Assembly: GCA_027049035.1 (NCBI GenBank)
Contig: JALTVI010000066.1
Coordinates: 1-64,000 of the forward strand
Source of the DNA: Sulfurovum sp.
Lineage (GTDB): Bacteria; Campylobacterota; Campylobacteria; Campylobacterales; Sulfurovaceae
Reading direction: 5' to 3'
Length of the DNA stretch: 64,000 nucleotides
Both the position numbers and the translations under genes were made by a program. Below the pieces are notes generated by a model. That model worked only from the letters and a program-made list of their open reading frames with translations. It ran no database searches and was not told the origin of the DNA. Shown piece by piece: positions 14,610 through 24,509 of this stretch. How positions within the stretch are numbered: the stretch's first letter is position 1; every line of letters begins with the position of its first letter.

Positions 14610-16976
14610 ATGAAAATAAAGATACGTACCAATATACTGTTCCATTTTCTTTTTATTGTACTGATACTATCTGTCTCTTTCCTCGGCGTACAGTACTATT
14701 TCAGTGAAAAAATCGCCACAGAAGCAGTCGACAAAACTTTCCATCAAACAGCGCACACTGCAGCATTGACACTGCAACAGAAAGACCTTCTCGCAAAAGA
14801 GGTACTTTACCAGGTTGAAAGCCACCCCTCTCTCTCAAAGAAACCCTCTGGCGACGCCGCCAAAGTGATTGTCCGGCTTTTTACCCACATTCTTGAACGC
14901 TACCAAAATATGTATGCCATGTATCTCGGCTATGAAAACGGTGATTTTTTTGAAGTGGTCAATATGGCATCAAGCAAAACGATCAAAAACAGATTCCATG
15001 CACCGGATCGTACAAGATGGACCATCATCCATATTTATACCAAGCCCAACGGGAAACGTGTCCGTGAATTTGTTTTTATGGACCGGTTCCTGCAGACCAT
15101 AGAGAGCAGAACGGAACCCTCTTCCTATGTTGTTACGGTACGTCCCTGGTATCAGGATGCACTTCAGGCAACGGGTGCCGTACGCAGTGACCCTTACCTT
15201 TTCAGTAATCTGGGCGAAAAAGGTATCACCTACTCCAAACGCCTCGAGGGAAGCAAAACCGTTTTAGCCCTGGACTTCACACTTGACAACCTGCAAAAAG
15301 TCCTGGAAGATCTTCCCTTTGCCAAGGAAGGTGTCATCAGCTTTTTTGGGCGCGACAGTACACTGATTGCCAGTTCTGACCCCCAGGAGACAACTGCACA
15401 ACAGGCATTCAAATCTATGATCACAAACAATACCATCGACACCATACACAAAGTAACGTTTGAAGACAAAAGCTATTTTGCCATGGTTGTCCCCCTCTCT
15501 GTTGAGCTGGATAAAAACACCTATGTGGGGATTGCCATCGATTATGCTGTCATGATCGCACCTTACAGAAAACAGATCTATTATGCCTTCGGAATCGCTC
15601 TCCTTCTGATTATACTTTTCATTCCTCTCACCCTCCTTCTCACCCATTACATTATCAAGCCGGTCAAGGCGCTGATGGCAGAGAATGAACTGATTATGCA
15701 GCGAAAATTCGAAGCAGTAAAACCGATTCAAAGCAACATTGTCGAATTCATCGCACTCTCCAACTCCCAGATCGAAATGTCCAGAAGTATACAGAACTAT
15801 CAGAAACAGCTGGAAACACTGCTTGACTCCTTTATCAAACTCATCGCAGACACGATTGATGCCAAATCAGCCTACACCGGCACACATTGTAAAAAGGTAC
15901 CTGTTATTGCCACGATGTTGGCAGAGGCTGCCAGCAGTTCTGAAAAACCGCCGTTTGAACGTTTTTCCTTTGTCAGCGAAGAGCAGAGAAAAGCTTTTGA
16001 ACGTGCTGCATGGCTGCATGACTGCGGCAAGATCACCACACCGGAATATGTTGTCGACAAAGCGACCAAACTGGAGACCATCTACAACCGTATTCATGAG
16101 ATACGGACCCGTTTCGAAGTGCTTTGGCGCGACATCGAAATCGCTTATTATGAGCGTTTGATCAATGGCGAGGAGAGAGTGAAACTTCAAAGGTGGAAAG
16201 AGGAGGAGCAGAAGAGACTGCAGGAGGAGTTTTCTTTTGTTGCCCAGTGCAATATAGGTGCAGAATTTATGGAAGAGGAGAAGATTGAACGGCTCAAGAA
16301 AATCGCGGACCGCACCTGGACGCGCCACTTCGATGACCGTCTTGGTCTGGCACAGGAGGAGCTCGCCCGCTACAATACGACTGAACCGCTGCCTCTCCCC
16401 ACCACAGAGAGACTGCTTGATGACAAACCGTACCACCTGATCGAACGGATCGGCTTCGACAGAGAGGCGTATGAACATGAACACTTTACCCTGCCGGTAC
16501 CGCAGTACCTCTACAACCGCGGCGAACTCTACAATCTCTGCATCCAAAAAGGCACGCTGACCGAAGAGGAGCGTTTCAAAATCAACGAACACGTCATCAT
16601 GACTATCAAAATGCTCGAACGTCTCCCCTTCCCAGAGAACATGAAAGCGATACCGACAGTGGCAGGTGAGCACCATGAAACGCTTGATGGAAAAGGTTAT
16701 CCCCGTTCACTGACCGAAAACGACCTTTCCATCCCATCGCGCATCCTTGCCATTGCCGACATCTTTGAGGCGCTGACTGCATCGGACAGACCCTACAAAA
16801 AGAGTAAAACGCTCTCCGAAGCGCTTGCGATCATGAAAAAAATGAAAGAGGAGCGCCATATCGATGCCGATCTGTTCGACCTCTTCATCACTTCAGGAGT
16901 CTACAAAACATACGCCAAAGCCCATTTGAAGCCCGAACAGATCGATGAAGTGGATGAAGCAGCACTGTTAGCATAG
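14610..16976 (+). CDS. Membrane HD-GYP phosphodiesterase with Cache-type sensor
   Basis: This protein should sense a periplasmic ligand and degrade cyclic di-GMP. It has a membrane helix at about 9-28, a long extracytoplasmic domain of dCache type (about 35-305, including YAMYLGYENGDF and VVTVRPWY), a second helix near 322-346, a HAMP-like linker and an HD-GYP domain. The HD pair is in AAWLHDCGKIT near 470, and the GYP signature in DGKGYPRSL near 692 with upstream GEHHE. Between the HD site and the remaining motifs lies an unusual insertion of about 150 residues (roughly 490-645), rich in charged coiled coil. It stands alone, converging with the porin gene. Confidence 0.9.
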   Translation: MKIKIRTNILFHFLFIVLILSVSFLGVQYYFSEKIATEAVDKTFHQTAHTAALTLQQKDLLAKEVLYQVESHPSLSKKPSGDAAKVIVRLFTHILERYQNMYAMYLGYENGDFFEVVNMASSKTIKNRFHAPDRTRWTIIHIYTKPNGKRVREFVFMDRFLQTIESRTEPSSYVVTVRPWYQDALQATGAVRSDPYLFSNLGEKGITYSKRLEGSKTVLALDFTLDNLQKVLEDLPFAKEGVISFFGRDSTLIASSDPQETTAQQAFKSMITNNTIDTIHKVTFEDKSYFAMVVPLSVELDKNTYVGIAIDYAVMIAPYRKQIYYAFGIALLLIILFIPLTLLLTHYIIKPVKALMAENELIMQRKFEAVKPIQSNIVEFIALSNSQIEMSRSIQNYQKQLETLLDSFIKLIADTIDAKSAYTGTHCKKVPVIATMLAEAASSSEKPPFERFSFVSEEQRKAFERAAWLHDCGKITTPEYVVDKATKLETIYNRIHEIRTRFEVLWRDIEIAYYERLINGEERVKLQRWKEEEQKRLQEEFSFVAQCNIGAEFMEEEKIERLKKIADRTWTRHFDDRLGLAQEELARYNTTEPLPLPTTERLLDDKPYHLIERIGFDREAYEHEHFTLPVPQYLYNRGELYNLCIQKGTLTEEERFKINEHVIMTIKMLERLPFPENMKAIPTVAGEHHETLDGKGYPRSLTENDLSIPSRILAIADIFEALTASDRPYKKSKTLSEALAIMKKMKEERHIDADLFDLFITSGVYKTYAKAHLKPEQIDEVDEAALLA

Positions 16977-16981
16977 GAGAT

Positions 16982-17008
16982 GAAACGTTTAGAAAATCCA
17001 AACGCTTC
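16982..17008. terminator. Imperfect hairpin between convergent genes
   Basis: GAAACGTTT pairs with AAACGCTTC with one mismatch around TAGAAAATCC-type loop sequence. It lies between the HD-GYP and porin stops and could end both. No clear U-run. Confidence 0.35.
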
Positions 17009-17016
17009 AAAGAAGA

Positions 17017-18372
17017 TTAGAATTTGTAGTTGGCGATGACACGGTACTGCTGAAAATCATCAAGCTGTACAACCGTCCCGTCTGCACCCGCGCCGGTATT
17101 GTTCTTTACCCAGATGCCTTTGAGTGCGATAGAGAGGTGTTTGTCGTAATTGTAGGCAAGTACAACGTTGAAGTCCTGCTGGTTTCCTTTGTCAAATCTG
17201 CTGTTGTGTGCATTCATGTAGGAGAGTACTGTCTTGAAGCCGCTGTGGCCGGTAAAGTCGTATGTCTGTGTATAGGCGAGCTTAAAGGAACTGGTACCCC
17301 CGATGTAGATGGAGTCAGCCTTCAGGCCCTGCCCGTGATTAGAGGTAAAAAGATCGTTGGAAGTAATCATGTTGGTATAGAGCGGCGTACCGTCCCACGG
17401 CAAGACGAGGTTGTCATGTGCACCATCATCTTTTGTGACATAGGCGTATGCCGCCATAAACGTACTCTCATTAACATGTATATCACCTTTCAAAGAGATC
17501 GATTCCGCATTGATACGCTTACCTCCGGTCGCTGAGCCTGCTTTCGCGAGATTTGTATCGGCATTGCCGACACTACGCTGCATTATCCCCTCGATAGCAA
17601 GACCAAATAGGTACCCTTCCGCTTCGCCGTGGTAGGTTGCATTGGCATAGAGTGAATTGAGAAAATCTTTTGCATAGTAATCGTACACGGAAACCGAAAC
17701 GGCATCGTTATGCCACGCAGCGTCGAGATACCATACATCTCCTGTATCGTTACCCGTAATCTCATGTGTTTTGTCACCCAGCGCATGTGCGACAATGTTC
17801 ATGAAGCTGTCAGATGTTCGCTGCTTGAAGTGTGTCAGGTAGCTCCCGCCCACACTCCATCCGTTCGCTTTGTCCGTGTAGGAGAGCATCGCTCCCTGAA
17901 CCGCTGAAGGGAGCATACGTACCTCTTTGGCGTGAATGAGTGGTGTTTTGATAACCTGTCGCCCATAGTTCGCCATGAAGCCCTCATAGTCATACTGAAG
18001 AAGCGCTTCACCGAGTACAACAAAAGATTCCTGTGCCGCAGGACCTGAAGGGTTACCCTCAAGACGTACACCGTTATCCCTTCCGATGATGGACGCATCT
18101 ACCGGATCGTCAAGCAGAAAACCGTTACTGGTCATAAAGGTCGCTTTGGCTTTGAAGCCCATCAGTGATGCCGTCTCGAATCCAAGCTGTCCGCCGATGG
18201 CATTGGCATTTGCCGATGTATCCTTATGGGGGTTGCCATTCTGTTTGTCTGTCTGAATATAGTAGTACTTGATATTTCCGTATGCCTTCCCCTCGGTAAA
18301 CATTTCCGAAAAACTGTCAGCAGCATAGAGGCATGATGCCGCCGCCATAGAAACCAAAACTGTGCGTTTCAT
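17017..18372 (-). CDS. Opr-family outer-membrane porin
   Basis: This 451-residue beta-barrel protein starts with a signal peptide (MKRTVLVSMAAASCLYAADS). It then alternates short amphipathic strands and polar loops, such as AYGNIKYYYIQT and FMANYGRQVIKTPLIHAKEVRML, and ends in YRVIANYKF with the terminal aromatic residue required for barrel insertion. The pattern matches the OprD/Opr porins common in Campylobacterota. The substrate cannot be read from sequence. A (GAAAA)n repeat lies about 70 bases upstream. Confidence 0.85.
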   Translation of the reverse strand: MKRTVLVSMAAASCLYAADSFSEMFTEGKAYGNIKYYYIQTDKQNGNPHKDTSANANAIGGQLGFETASLMGFKAKATFMTSNGFLLDDPVDASIIGRDNGVRLEGNPSGPAAQESFVVLGEALLQYDYEGFMANYGRQVIKTPLIHAKEVRMLPSAVQGAMLSYTDKANGWSVGGSYLTHFKQRTSDSFMNIVAHALGDKTHEITGNDTGDVWYLDAAWHNDAVSVSVYDYYAKDFLNSLYANATYHGEAEGYLFGLAIEGIMQRSVGNADTNLAKAGSATGGKRINAESISLKGDIHVNESTFMAAYAYVTKDDGAHDNLVLPWDGTPLYTNMITSNDLFTSNHGQGLKADSIYIGGTSSFKLAYTQTYDFTGHSGFKTVLSYMNAHNSRFDKGNQQDFNVVLAYNYDKHLSIALKGIWVKNNTGAGADGTVVQLDDFQQYRVIANYKF

Positions 18373-18441
18373 TTCCCGTCTCCTCCACGTGAATAATAGT
18401 ATTGTGCTATTAGCCTAACGACAATACCATTAAACAAAAGG

Positions 18442-18461
18442 GAAAAGAAAAGAAAAGAAAT
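18442..18461. repeat. Pentanucleotide repeat (GAAAA, about four copies)
   Basis: Three exact GAAAA units and a fourth ending GAAAT, in the region upstream of the porin gene. Short tracts of this sort can vary in length, but four units is few. Confidence 0.6.
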
Positions 18462-18548
18462 AAAAAATATAAATATTCATCGGTATGTCTAAAAAAGTGT
18501 ATGCACACTTCAAATGTGCATAAGAAGAATATCACCAAAACTGATAGC

Positions 18549-18998
18549 TTACAGTATGTTTCGAATCACCATCGCATAGTGCAGTACAAAGAGATTGAGA
18601 ATGAAAATGCCCATAGAGGAGGTTTTTGAGAGAAAGCGCTCCATCGGTGTTTTGGGACGGTCCATCGTCTTGAAACTGATCACCATGTGGACAACAGTCA
18701 TGACAATAATGACAGCGACGATCATCAGCTTGGTACGCAGCGAATCTATAACCTCGTTGTGCACATTCATATCGAACAGCACATCTATAAGTCCGTTGTT
18801 GACGATCATCGTAATGCCCGAGATCAGAATGAGCACAAGCGCACCCGTCTCAAAGTAACCGTAAATGGGGCCGATACGCGGATAGACCGCATCCTGGTCC
18901 TCTTTCTTTCTCAAGCTGATACCCAGCATGAACATGAAGAATGCACCGCCTATCCAGGCAATGGCGGCAATGAGGTGCAAATGTATCGCCCAGCCCAT
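18549..18998 (-). CDS. CopD-like four-helix membrane protein
   Basis: A 149-residue integral membrane protein with four helices (about 4-24, 47-67, 85-108, 125-146). The first helix reads HLHLIAAIAWIGGAFFM, similar to the histidine-bearing first helix of CopD and related heme or copper membrane proteins. The start overlaps the stop of the NifX-like gene by one base, so the two are probably co-translated, together with lepA upstream. The precise function is not known. Confidence 0.65.
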   Translation of the reverse strand: MGWAIHLHLIAAIAWIGGAFFMFMLGISLRKKEDQDAVYPRIGPIYGYFETGALVLILISGITMIVNNGLIDVLFDMNVHNEVIDSLRTKLMIVAVIIVMTVVHMVISFKTMDRPKTPMERFLSKTSSMGIFILNLFVLHYAMVIRNIL

Positions 18999-19351
18999 CA
19001 GTCCTCTTTCCTCTTATGATGCCCCAGTGTACAATACGCTTTGGCATTTTCCAAAGTGATGCGCTCAAGACTGTCGGGCGTAATGCGGTTGTAGCGCTCG
19101 GCATCTTTGATGAAAAAGACCTCGACACCCAGCTTCTCAAGCTTCAGAAAAGTCTTGTACCCCAGCGCTTTGACGTAGAGTGTGTCGATACCAAGGCTAT
19201 TGAAGTAGTCGAAAAACTCGGCTGACTTTTCGTGCTTGTGTGAATTCTCCTGCACGATGATCTGCCCCTCGTCCAAAAAGGCGAACATCGGCGCTTTTCT
19301 AAAACGCGCTGCAATGGTTCTTCTGTCCTCTTCAAGCGGTATCAGTGTCAT
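18998..19351 (-). CDS. NifX/NafY-like (dinitrogenase iron-molybdenum cofactor domain) protein
   Basis: A 117-residue protein with the small Rossmann-like NifX/NifB C-terminal fold: RFRKAPMFAFLDEGQIIVQEN, then FFDYFNSLGIDTLYVKALGYKTF and LEKLGVEVFFIKDAER. Such stand-alone domains bind iron-sulfur or iron-molybdenum clusters in nitrogenase maturation; no nif gene is present here, so the role is open. It overlaps lepA upstream and the CopD-like gene downstream by one base each. Confidence 0.7.
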   Translation of the reverse strand: MTLIPLEEDRRTIAARFRKAPMFAFLDEGQIIVQENSHKHEKSAEFFDYFNSLGIDTLYVKALGYKTFLKLEKLGVEVFFIKDAERYNRITPDSLERITLENAKAYCTLGHHKRKED

Positions 19352-21162
19352 CAGCTGTCCAGCTTCAATACTGCCATAAAGGCTTCCTGAGGCACGTTTA
19401 CCTTGCCGATGGCCTTCATACGCTTCTTACCCTCTTTTTGCTTCTCGAGCAGCTTACGCTTACGGGTAATGTCACCACCGTAACATTTGGCCGTGACGTT
19501 CTTGCCCATCGACTTGACGTTGGTTCTGGCAATAATGGTGTTACCGATACTCGCCTGGATCGCCACTTCAAAGAGCTGTCTCGGAATAAGCTCCTTAAGC
19601 TTTTCGACAAAGGCAAGGCCACGCTGACGGGCTTTGTCTCGCGGTACGATGATGGAGAGGGAGTCGACCACTTCTCCTGCGACACGGATGTCAAGCTTGA
19701 CCAGATCGCCGGGGCGGAACTCTATGGGCTCGTAGTCGAAACTCGCATACCCCTTGGTAACGGTCTTGAGACGGTCGTAGAAATCCATGACGATCTCGTT
19801 CATCGGAATGTCGTACTCCATCAGCACACGCGACTCGTTGAGGTAGTCCATCTTCACCTGCACCCCGCGGCGGTCATTGAGCAGCTTGATGAGGTTGCCC
19901 ACATACTCCTGCGGCGTGAGGATGGTCGCCTTGACGTAGGGTTCGTAGATGGTGTCTATCTTCTGCACTTCGGGCATCTCTGAGGGGTTTTGAATGGTCA
20001 CCTCTTCACCGTTGGTCAGCTTGACACGGTAGACAACCGTCGGTGCGGTGGCGATAAGCTCAAGGTCGAACTCACGCTCCAGACGCTCCTTGACCACCTC
20101 CATGTGTAGCATTCCAAGGAAACCGACACGGAAACCAGAACCCAGTGCCATCGAACTCTCCGGTTCGAAACTGAGCGCGGAATCGTTGAGCTTGAGCTTG
20201 TTGAGCGCGTCACGCAGATCTTCGAACTTATCCGTCTCGATGGGGTAGATACCCGCAAAGACAAAAGGTTTTGCCGGCTCGAAACCGCCGATCGCTTCTG
20301 GTGTCGGGTTCTTCGCATCGGTGATGGTATCTCCCACCTGAAGCCCCTCGACGGTTTTCAGACCCGTAACGACAATACCGACTTCTCCGGTATCGATGCT
20401 TTGGGTTTTGATAGGCTTGATGGGGTTTGGGTACATCAGATCAAGCACCTGATGCTCCTCTTTGGTACCCATAATCTTGATGCTCTGCCCCTTCTCTATC
20501 TTGCCTTCAAAGACGCGCACCAGCGCCAGTGCCCCAAGGTAGTTGTCGAACCAGCTGTCGTAAATGAGCGCCTTTGTCGGTGCACTCTCGTCACCTTCAG
20601 GTGCAGGAATCTTCTCGACGATCATATCGATGAGTTCGGGCACCCCCTGCCCTGTCTTTGCCGAAACCAGCGCATGCTCGGTTGCATCGATACCGATGGC
20701 CTCTTCAAGCTCTGTCAGTACACGGTCAGGGTCTGCAGCCGGCAGGTCGATCTTGTTTACCACGGGAATGAGTTCAAGGTCGTTCTCGATGGCGATGTAG
20801 ACATTGGCGATGGTCTGTGCTTCGACACCCTGTGCGGCATCGACGATAAGGAGTGCCCCTTCGCATGAAGCCAAAGAACGGCTTACTTCGTAGGAGAAGT
20901 CGACGTGGCCCGGAGTGTCTATGAGGTTGAGGATGTAGTGCTCACCGTCTTTGATGTAGTCCAGACGTACCGACTGTGCTTTGATGGTGATGCCGCGCTC
21001 TTTTTCGATATCCATCGTATCCATCACCTGTGCGCTCATCTGGCGGTCGCTCACCGCACCGCACTCCTGAATGATACGGTCAGCCAGCGTCGACTTTCCG
21101 TGGTCAATGTGGGCGATAATGGAGAAGTTACGGATATTCTTCTGCGGTACTTTCTTAGTCAC
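19351..21162 (-). CDS. lepA: Elongation factor 4 (LepA)
   Basis: LepA is a ribosome-associated GTPase that affects translocation and ribosome assembly. The 603-residue length is typical. The GTPase motifs are [13 protein letters not shown] (G1), RGITIKAQ (G2), DTPGHVDF (G3) and NKIDLPAA (G4). The LepA-specific C-terminal domain ends in [20 protein letters not shown], which sets it apart from EF-G and BipA. It is the first gene of a set with the NifX-like and CopD-like genes. Start at 21162. Confidence 0.97.
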   Translation of the reverse strand: MTKKVPQKNIRNFSIIAHIDHGKSTLADRIIQECGAVSDRQMSAQVMDTMDIEKERGITIKAQSVRLDYIKDGEHYILNLIDTPGHVDFSYEVSRSLASCEGALLIVDAAQGVEAQTIANVYIAIENDLELIPVVNKIDLPAADPDRVLTELEEAIGIDATEHALVSAKTGQGVPELIDMIVEKIPAPEGDESAPTKALIYDSWFDNYLGALALVRVFEGKIEKGQSIKIMGTKEEHQVLDLMYPNPIKPIKTQSIDTGEVGIVVTGLKTVEGLQVGDTITDAKNPTPEAIGGFEPAKPFVFAGIYPIETDKFEDLRDALNKLKLNDSALSFEPESSMALGSGFRVGFLGMLHMEVVKERLEREFDLELIATAPTVVYRVKLTNGEEVTIQNPSEMPEVQKIDTIYEPYVKATILTPQEYVGNLIKLLNDRRGVQVKMDYLNESRVLMEYDIPMNEIVMDFYDRLKTVTKGYASFDYEPIEFRPGDLVKLDIRVAGEVVDSLSIIVPRDKARQRGLAFVEKLKELIPRQLFEVAIQASIGNTIIARTNVKSMGKNVTAKCYGGDITRKRKLLEKQKEGKKRMKAIGKVNVPQEAFMAVLKLDS

Positions 21163-21216
21163 ACGTTTCCTTAATCATTAATATTTTTCAAAGACATCGT
21201 AAACGATACCTCTGCC

Positions 21217-21249
21217 TTAATCCTTAACCCTTAGCCCTTAAACCTAAAC
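21217..21249 (-). repeat. Heptamer array following the prs stop codon
   Basis: The plus strand reads TTAATCC, TTAACCC, TTAGCCC, TTAAACC and TAAAC in exact 7-base register, which is G-rich on the coding strand of prs. It occupies the spacer between prs and lepA. Confidence 0.8.
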
Positions 21250-22184
21250 TAATTGGTTTCAAAGAGCGAATTGACACTCTCGTTGTTATGTACACGTCTG
21301 ATCACTTCTCCAAGCATCGAAGCAGTGGAGAGCATCTTGATCTTCTTGGATGGCTTGGTCATCGGAATGGTGTTTGCGACAACCAGCTCGTCAAGTTCAC
21401 CCTCTTCGATGCGCTCATACGCAGGTCCGGAGAGTACCGGGTGGGTACAGCACGCCATGACCGATGTCGCGCCCAGCTTCTTGAGTGCGGCAGCAGCTTT
21501 GACCATGGTACCTGCCGTATCGACCATATCATCGATGAGAATAACATCTTTGCCGTCAACGTCACCGATAATGTTCATCACTTCCGACTCGTTGGCCTTT
21601 TCACGGCGCTTGTCGACAATAACCATATCCAGCCCCAGTTTGTTGGCAAAGTAACGCGCACGTGCTACACCACCGATATCAGGAGAGGCGATGATGGGGT
21701 TGGCGAAGTTCTTTGCCTTAATGTAGTCCATAAAGAGAATTGCCCCGTACAGGTTGTCAACCGGAATATCGAAAAAGCCCTGAATCTGCGAAGCGTGCAG
21801 ATCTACCGTCACCACACGGGTAATACCCGCCGTCTCCATCAGGTTGGCAACCAACTTTGCAGAGATAGGTACACGCGGTGCCGCTTTTCTATCCTGTCTT
21901 GCGTAGCCGTAGTACGGTACCACTGCCGTGATGGACTTTGCGGAGGAGCGCTTGAGTGCATCGGTCATGATGAGCAGTTCCATCAGATTCGCATTGGCAG
22001 GCGCGGAGGTAGGCTGAATGATGAATACATCTTTTCCCCGTACACTTTCAGCGATCTGCACGGAGATCTCGCCGTCACTGAAACGGTTGATGTTCGCTTT
22101 GGAGAGAGGCATCTCGAGATAGGTTGCGATCTCTTCTGCCAGCTGCGGGTTGGATGTGCCTGAAAATATCATATATCCGCTCAT
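21249..22184 (-). CDS. prs: Ribose-phosphate pyrophosphokinase
   Basis: The enzyme makes PRPP from ribose 5-phosphate and ATP for nucleotide, histidine and tryptophan synthesis. The 311-residue protein has the expected motifs: GTSNPQLAEEIATYL at the start, NRFSDGEISVQI, the flexible-loop region GYARQDRKAAPRVPIS near 98-112, VTVDLHASQIQGFFDIP, and the PRPP loop VILIDDMVDTAGT near 215. Heptamer repeats follow the stop codon. Confidence 0.97.
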   Translation of the reverse strand: MSGYMIFSGTSNPQLAEEIATYLEMPLSKANINRFSDGEISVQIAESVRGKDVFIIQPTSAPANANLMELLIMTDALKRSSAKSITAVVPYYGYARQDRKAAPRVPISAKLVANLMETAGITRVVTVDLHASQIQGFFDIPVDNLYGAILFMDYIKAKNFANPIIASPDIGGVARARYFANKLGLDMVIVDKRREKANESEVMNIIGDVDGKDVILIDDMVDTAGTMVKAAAALKKLGATSVMACCTHPVLSGPAYERIEEGELDELVVANTIPMTKPSKKIKMLSTASMLGEVIRRVHNNESVNSLFETN

Positions 22185-22303
22185 AAATGCGCCTTTGCTA
22201 TGGAGTATTGGAGGGGTATTTTACTCAAATGTTGATAAAAAGGGGATTTAAAGGGCTTTGATACTACACTAATGCAAATCAATTGCATAAGCACGGGTTA
22301 ACA

Positions 22304-22798
22304 ATGATACGACAGTTTTTCAGAAAGATCGCCACGCACAAAGACAAGTTCGACCATATTCTCGACAAGTACCACATCCCCAGAGAGTATTTCAATATCA
22401 ACCGGAAAATGGTCACCAAAGGTGTGCTTGTCGGCCTCTTCTGGGGCTTCATCCCAATGCCTATGCAGATGGCAGGGGTGATGATCACCACCCCTCTGAT
22501 GCGCTTCAACGTCCCTATCGGACTGGCTACCGTATGGCTCTCAAATCCTGTTACCTATCCCCCGCTGTGGTATCTGGAATATTTGACGGGAAACCTCATA
22601 CTGGGATATGAGGGTATCGACCACGTAGAGCTGACCATGCAGTGGTTCCAGGACAACTGGGACCATATTGTCCTGCCTCTCTATGTAGGCACTGCATTCT
22701 ACTCCACTGTCGTCGCCTACCTCATCTACCTTCTGCTAAACTGGCTCTGGAAACGCTCGGCCATGAGAGAGTGGCGTGAGAGAAAGTGCAAAAAGTAA
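22304..22798 (+). CDS. DUF2062-family membrane protein
   Basis: A 164-residue protein with the DUF2062 core: VTKGVLVGLFWGFIPMPMQM, TPLMRFNVPIGLATVWLSNPVTYPP and a C-terminal helix LPLYVGTAFYSTVVAYLIYLL. About three membrane segments; function unknown. ATG at 22304 is chosen over a TTG at 22283. It converges on the HEPN/SH3 gene, whose stop is 13 bases away. Confidence 0.85.
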   Translation: MIRQFFRKIATHKDKFDHILDKYHIPREYFNINRKMVTKGVLVGLFWGFIPMPMQMAGVMITTPLMRFNVPIGLATVWLSNPVTYPPLWYLEYLTGNLILGYEGIDHVELTMQWFQDNWDHIVLPLYVGTAFYSTVVAYLIYLLLNWLWKRSAMREWRERKCKK

Positions 22799-22811
22799 GT
22801 TCTCTTTCGGC

Positions 22812-24119
22812 TCATTTTTTGTAGCAGTTGACAATACGGCACGGTACCTCGGTCTGTCTGCGTATTTCACACTGATGCAGCGCACCTTTCTTAGCTGCTT
22901 CCAGCCCTGTTCTTTCTACCCATCCGCTTGCACGTTTGCTCTTCGCTGTACAGTGCCATATGACGACAGGCTTATGTTTGCGAACCGGTCTCTTTTTTGC
23001 GGGAACATGCTGTTGCGAACTCGTATGGTGCGCCTTTGACACATACTTTTTTGTCTGCTTCTCTGTTGTTGCAGTTGCTCTGTTCCCGGCATATTGCTTT
23101 TCAGGTGAAAGATAACGCGTATACACCCATCCCTTTCCTTTGACATATGCCCATTTTCCTTTTGTCCGGGTCACACATACCCTCGCATTGCGCAATAGGC
23201 GGGCTACGCGATTGGCAGAGGTTGAGGCATGCGCTCTTACATTGAGCCTGTCGGCATTGACTACATAATAGGTACACGTTTCTGCATCCGCCACGGCACT
23301 TGAGGAGAGCTGTTTTTTGTTTCCTGAACAGGAGTGACCCAAAAATATCGATCCAAAAAAGATGACCCCAGCACCGAAAATGACCGCTTTCATATTCTCT
23401 TCCGAACGAAATGCAAACCTGAGAATATCCAAAGCCATAAACAGCATCGGGTAGAAAAGGAGTGAGACAATACCGATCCATCCATATCTGACCGTTTCCG
23501 AACACACACTACACACGTTGAAGTAGTGAAACAGCCAATAGACAATAGGCACGGTAATCATTATACGCAGCCAAAAGGAGGGAGCATCCCAGGCAAACGT
23601 CGTCAAACGGTTACGCAGCGAGTGGTTCCTATGCAGGTTGATAATCCCAAAACGGGGCCGTTTGTTTTTTTCCAGAAAGTCAATGACCTGATAGCAGGCT
23701 TTTTTAAACCGGGGAAAGTTTTTGATCTTGTAGTTACCCTGATGCAGAAGATTGTTTCTCTCAAAAGCGATCGAACGCAAATTGTTGTAAAATCCGCCGA
23801 TCAAATCCTTTTTGTAGGCCATATATCGCGCATACTCTTCACGGCACTCCCGATAGCTCCTCAAATCCTCGAAAATACCATGCTCCTTGAGATACTTGTC
23901 TTTAATATTGTAGGTACCTTTATCCCGGTCATAGTAAAACTTGTACCCCATTCTGTCGGCACGCTGCTTTGCTGCCTTGATCTCTGCCTCTTTACCCAGA
24001 TAGGCATTGAAACTCTTCACCAGATCACTGAAACTCTCTCCCTCTCCACCACGCTGGCGCAAAAGTGTTTCAATACGGTTAAAAAGGAAAATGGCTTCTG
24101 CCAACGATTTTTTATCCAT
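22812..24119 (-). CDS. Membrane protein with HEPN-like N-terminus, bacterial SH3 and Cys-rich tail
   Basis: I do not recognise this 435-residue protein as a known family. The N-terminal 155 residues are helical and end in IAFERNNLLHQGNYKI, an R-x4-H motif (Arg121, His126) of the kind that forms the RNase site in HEPN domains. Three membrane helices follow (about 182-202, 213-234, 244-262). Then comes a bacterial SH3 domain (about 283-340, DRLNVRAHASTSANRVARLL, GWVYTRYLSP), a basic linker, and a terminal module with spaced cysteines (WHC, HQCEI, VPCRIVNC). The topology places HEPN inside and SH3 outside the membrane. It is the third gene after the SAVED-like and small HEPN-like genes, overlapping the latter by 8 bases. 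A cell-envelope-linked effector is possible. Confidence 0.6.
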   Translation of the reverse strand: MDKKSLAEAIFLFNRIETLLRQRGGEGESFSDLVKSFNAYLGKEAEIKAAKQRADRMGYKFYYDRDKGTYNIKDKYLKEHGIFEDLRSYRECREEYARYMAYKKDLIGGFYNNLRSIAFERNNLLHQGNYKIKNFPRFKKACYQVIDFLEKNKRPRFGIINLHRNHSLRNRLTTFAWDAPSFWLRIMITVPIVYWLFHYFNVCSVCSETVRYGWIGIVSLLFYPMLFMALDILRFAFRSEENMKAVIFGAGVIFFGSIFLGHSCSGNKKQLSSSAVADAETCTYYVVNADRLNVRAHASTSANRVARLLRNARVCVTRTKGKWAYVKGKGWVYTRYLSPEKQYAGNRATATTEKQTKKYVSKAHHTSSQQHVPAKKRPVRKHKPVVIWHCTAKSKRASGWVERTGLEAAKKGALHQCEIRRQTEVPCRIVNCYKK

Positions 24120-24501
24120 ACCGGTATATCTCCCATATACCCACAGCTACAGCCAGCAGCACTGTCATCACAGCAAAAGATTTAAAAAAGAGAAGCCTCT
24201 TTTTGGGCTTTGTATTCCGGTCAATCACCTTTTCAAGCTCTTTGCACAACTTGAAAACTGTACGGGGGTTTTCTATCTTCGGATTACCATGAACGACCCT
24301 GTTTCGTATTGTTCCAAGTTCAATGATCTTCTCTTCCGTTTCAGGCGGGAAAAAGTGGGCGAGTCTTTTATACTTCTCATAAATACCGTTCCCGCTACCT
24401 CCGCAAGTTTCAAGCTTGCTCTCTATACGGGCTGTACGGCGCACAACTTCTGCCGCGTCATAGTAAGCCCTGCGCTCTTTTCGTATTCTGACAAACCACA
24501 T
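24112..24501 (-). CDS. Small HEPN-like protein with C-terminal membrane anchor
   Basis: A 129-residue protein. The helical body ends in GTIRNRVVHGNPKIEN, an R-x4-H motif (Arg66, His71) closely matching the RNNLLHQGNYKIKN stretch of the next protein, so the two probably share a HEPN-like domain. A single membrane helix lies at about 103-126 (FFKSFAVMTVLLAVAVGIW). It starts 8 bases after the SAVED-like gene stop and overlaps the following gene by 8 bases, which implies one operon. HEPN domains are often toxic RNases or their regulators; catalytic activity is not shown here. Confidence 0.6.
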   Translation of the reverse strand: MWFVRIRKERRAYYDAAEVVRRTARIESKLETCGGSGNGIYEKYKRLAHFFPPETEEKIIELGTIRNRVVHGNPKIENPRTVFKLCKELEKVIDRNTKPKKRLLFFKSFAVMTVLLAVAVGIWEIYRYG

Positions 24502-24509
24502 TGTTCAGC

